Assembly: GCA_030599405.1 (NCBI GenBank)
Contig: JAUVOB010000092.1
Location: forward strand, 1 to 6,357
Length of the DNA: 6,357 bases
Source of the DNA: Chloroflexota bacterium
GTDB lineage: Bacteria > Chloroflexota > Anaerolineae > Promineifilales > Promineifilaceae
Direction of reading: 5' to 3'
Part shown: positions 5,570 to 6,357 of the stretch, piece by piece
Numbering within the stretch: position 1 is the first letter of the stretch
How the letters are laid out: every line of letters starts with the position of its first letter
Notes under the pieces: generated by a model
The model's input: the letters and a program-made list of their open reading frames with translations, nothing else
Database searches by the model: none
What the model was told of the DNA's origin: nothing
Translations under genes and position numbers: made by a program

Positions 5570-6244
5570 ATGTCTAGCAGTCGAAAAGATCGGCGAGCAA
5601 CCGAAGATTATTTGAAGGCCATTTACTATCTGGCCGAGGAACAGGATCCTGTGTCGACCTCGCGCATCGCCGAGGCCCGTGGAACACGTCCCGCATCCGT
5701 AACCAAAATGGTCCAGCGGCTTGACCGTCAAGGTCTGGTGCGTTACCGGAAGCATCGTGGTGTCTCGCTAACGGATGCCGGACTCCAGGTCGCCCTATCG
5801 ACGCTGCGCCGCCATCGCTTAACTGAGCTGTTCCTGGCAGAGGCCTTGGGCCTAAGTTGGGATGAGGTTCACGAGCATGCTGAGGTCTTAGAACACGCGA
5901 TTAACGACAGGTTGGAAGAAAGAATGGACGCTGTCTTAGGCTATCCCGAGTTCGATCCACACGGCGATCCAATACCAGCAAAGGACGGCACGATTGCAGA
6001 GATCAACGCCCGACCTATGGCTTCACTACCAGTGGGATGCAAAGCCCGGGTAGCTCGCATTGTCGACGACACCAATAGTGAATTACTTTGCTATATTGAG
6101 GGTCTTGGGCTTGTACCTGGGATTGAGGTTGAGATCAAGCAAATTGAGCCATTCGAAGGGCCGATAACCTTGAAGGTAGATGGAGAGCGTCGCGTCGTCG
6201 GCCATAAGGTGGCGGCCATGATATTAATGACACTTTGTTCATAA
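5570..6244 (+). CDS. DtxR/MntR-family metal-dependent transcriptional repressor
   Basis: A 224-residue cytoplasmic repressor that binds DNA when loaded with divalent metal. Residues 1-75 are the winged helix (TEDYLKAIYYL; recognition region TRPASVTKMVQRL at 39-51; wing VRYRKHRGVSLT). Residues about 76-145 are the dimerisation/metal domain (RRHRLTELFL, HEHAEVLEH, PHGDPIP). Residues about 150-224 form the SH3-like FeoA domain (GLGLVPGIEVEI), giving the full three-domain length. By alignment with known structures the primary metal ligands are Asp13, Glu105, Glu108 and His109. DtxR/IdeR have Met10 and Cys102 at the first two positions, whereas MntR and TroR have Asp and Glu, so manganese sensing is favoured. 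MntR Glu11 corresponds to Lys16 here. His82, Glu86 and His101 keep the DtxR-type ancillary site. There is no good Shine-Dalgarno close to ATG 5570 (a GGAG lies 26 bases upstream), and no other in-frame start fits. A DtxR-like box overlaps its promoter. Its target transport genes are not in the window. Confidence 0.95.
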   Translation: MSSSRKDRRATEDYLKAIYYLAEEQDPVSTSRIAEARGTRPASVTKMVQRLDRQGLVRYRKHRGVSLTDAGLQVALSTLRRHRLTELFLAEALGLSWDEVHEHAEVLEHAINDRLEERMDAVLGYPEFDPHGDPIPAKDGTIAEINARPMASLPVGCKARVARIVDDTNSELLCYIEGLGLVPGIEVEIKQIEPFEGPITLKVDGERRVVGHKVAAMILMTLCS

Positions 6245-6251
6245 CAAGCTT

Positions 6252-6301
6252 TTCGCCGAATCCAATCACGGCGAATGTATTCTCACCGCCCTTGCAGGCG
6301 G
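6252..6301 (+). repeat. Two short hairpins after the regulator gene
   Basis: TTCGCCG (6252-6258) pairs with CGGCGAA (6269-6275) around a 10-base loop. CCGCC (6286-6290) pairs with GGCGG (6297-6301) around a 6-base loop. They start 8 bases after the TAA stop and may act in 3' end formation, though neither has a T-tract. The first shares TTCGCCG and CGGCGAATG with the hairpin at 926-946. The rest of the window to 6357 shows no gene. Confidence 0.45.
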
Positions 6302-6357
6302 CAGCACGGAACAGCAAATTTAGCCCAGACTAACTTCTTGCCTTACAAGCGGCTTGA

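Noticed and set aside
6135..6317. Minus-strand 60-residue frame over the end of the regulator gene
   Set aside because: It overlaps over 100 bases of a secure gene, starts with TTG without a ribosome site and has no recognisable motif.

Overview
The window reads as ordinary bacterial chromosome of moderate GC content (about half by eye), with mixed ATG/GTG/TTG start potential and Shine-Dalgarno sites on some genes only. One intergenic region is unusual: it stacks several repeat types, including C/G-rich filler of the CCCTGATCCCCAGCCCCCAGT kind. Such filler is familiar from Chloroflexota and filamentous Cyanobacteria. Together with the protein style I lean to a Chloroflexota-like organism, but this is a weak inference. 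There are no rRNA or tRNA genes, transposases, phage genes or CRISPR arrays.

Positions 1-3551 hold a same-strand three-gene operon for a heteromeric ABC-2 type exporter. It comprises an ATPase (its 5' end lies outside the window) and two different but related six-helix permeases of the ABC2_membrane_3 / YhhJ-YbhR type. A perfect 9-bp hairpin lies between the ATPase stop and the preferred start of the first permease. The exported substrate cannot be read from the sequence; known relatives export drugs, ions or amphipathic antibiotics.

Positions 3674-4513 (minus strand) encode a stand-alone DUF362 domain protein that converges on the exporter operon. Divergent from it, at 4614-5231, is a 205-residue protein I cannot assign with confidence; its strand pattern loosely recalls the CYTH / triphosphate-tunnel fold. 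It has a good sigma70-like promoter placed so close that the mRNA would be almost leaderless, and two small ATTG-N-CAAT palindromes lie in that promoter.

Positions 5222-5460 form a non-coding repeat mosaic: four 15-bp tandem units that begin over the stop codon of the preceding gene, a 9-bp-stem C/G palindrome, and a 21-bp C-rich tandem repeat whose minus strand should be able to form G-quadruplexes.

Positions 5472-6244 hold a full-length DtxR/MntR-family metalloregulator with its own promoter. A TTAG/CTAA half-site cluster resembling a DtxR box overlaps the -10 element and expected start site, so the gene very probably represses itself. The metal ligands (Asp13, Glu105, Glu108, His109) are of the manganese-type MntR/TroR pattern rather than the iron-type DtxR/IdeR pattern. 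The last 113 bases hold two short hairpins and no recognisable gene.

I see no clear evidence of a new multi-gene system. The points most worth following up are the unassigned 205-residue protein, the regulator's operator and metal site, and the repeat mosaic.
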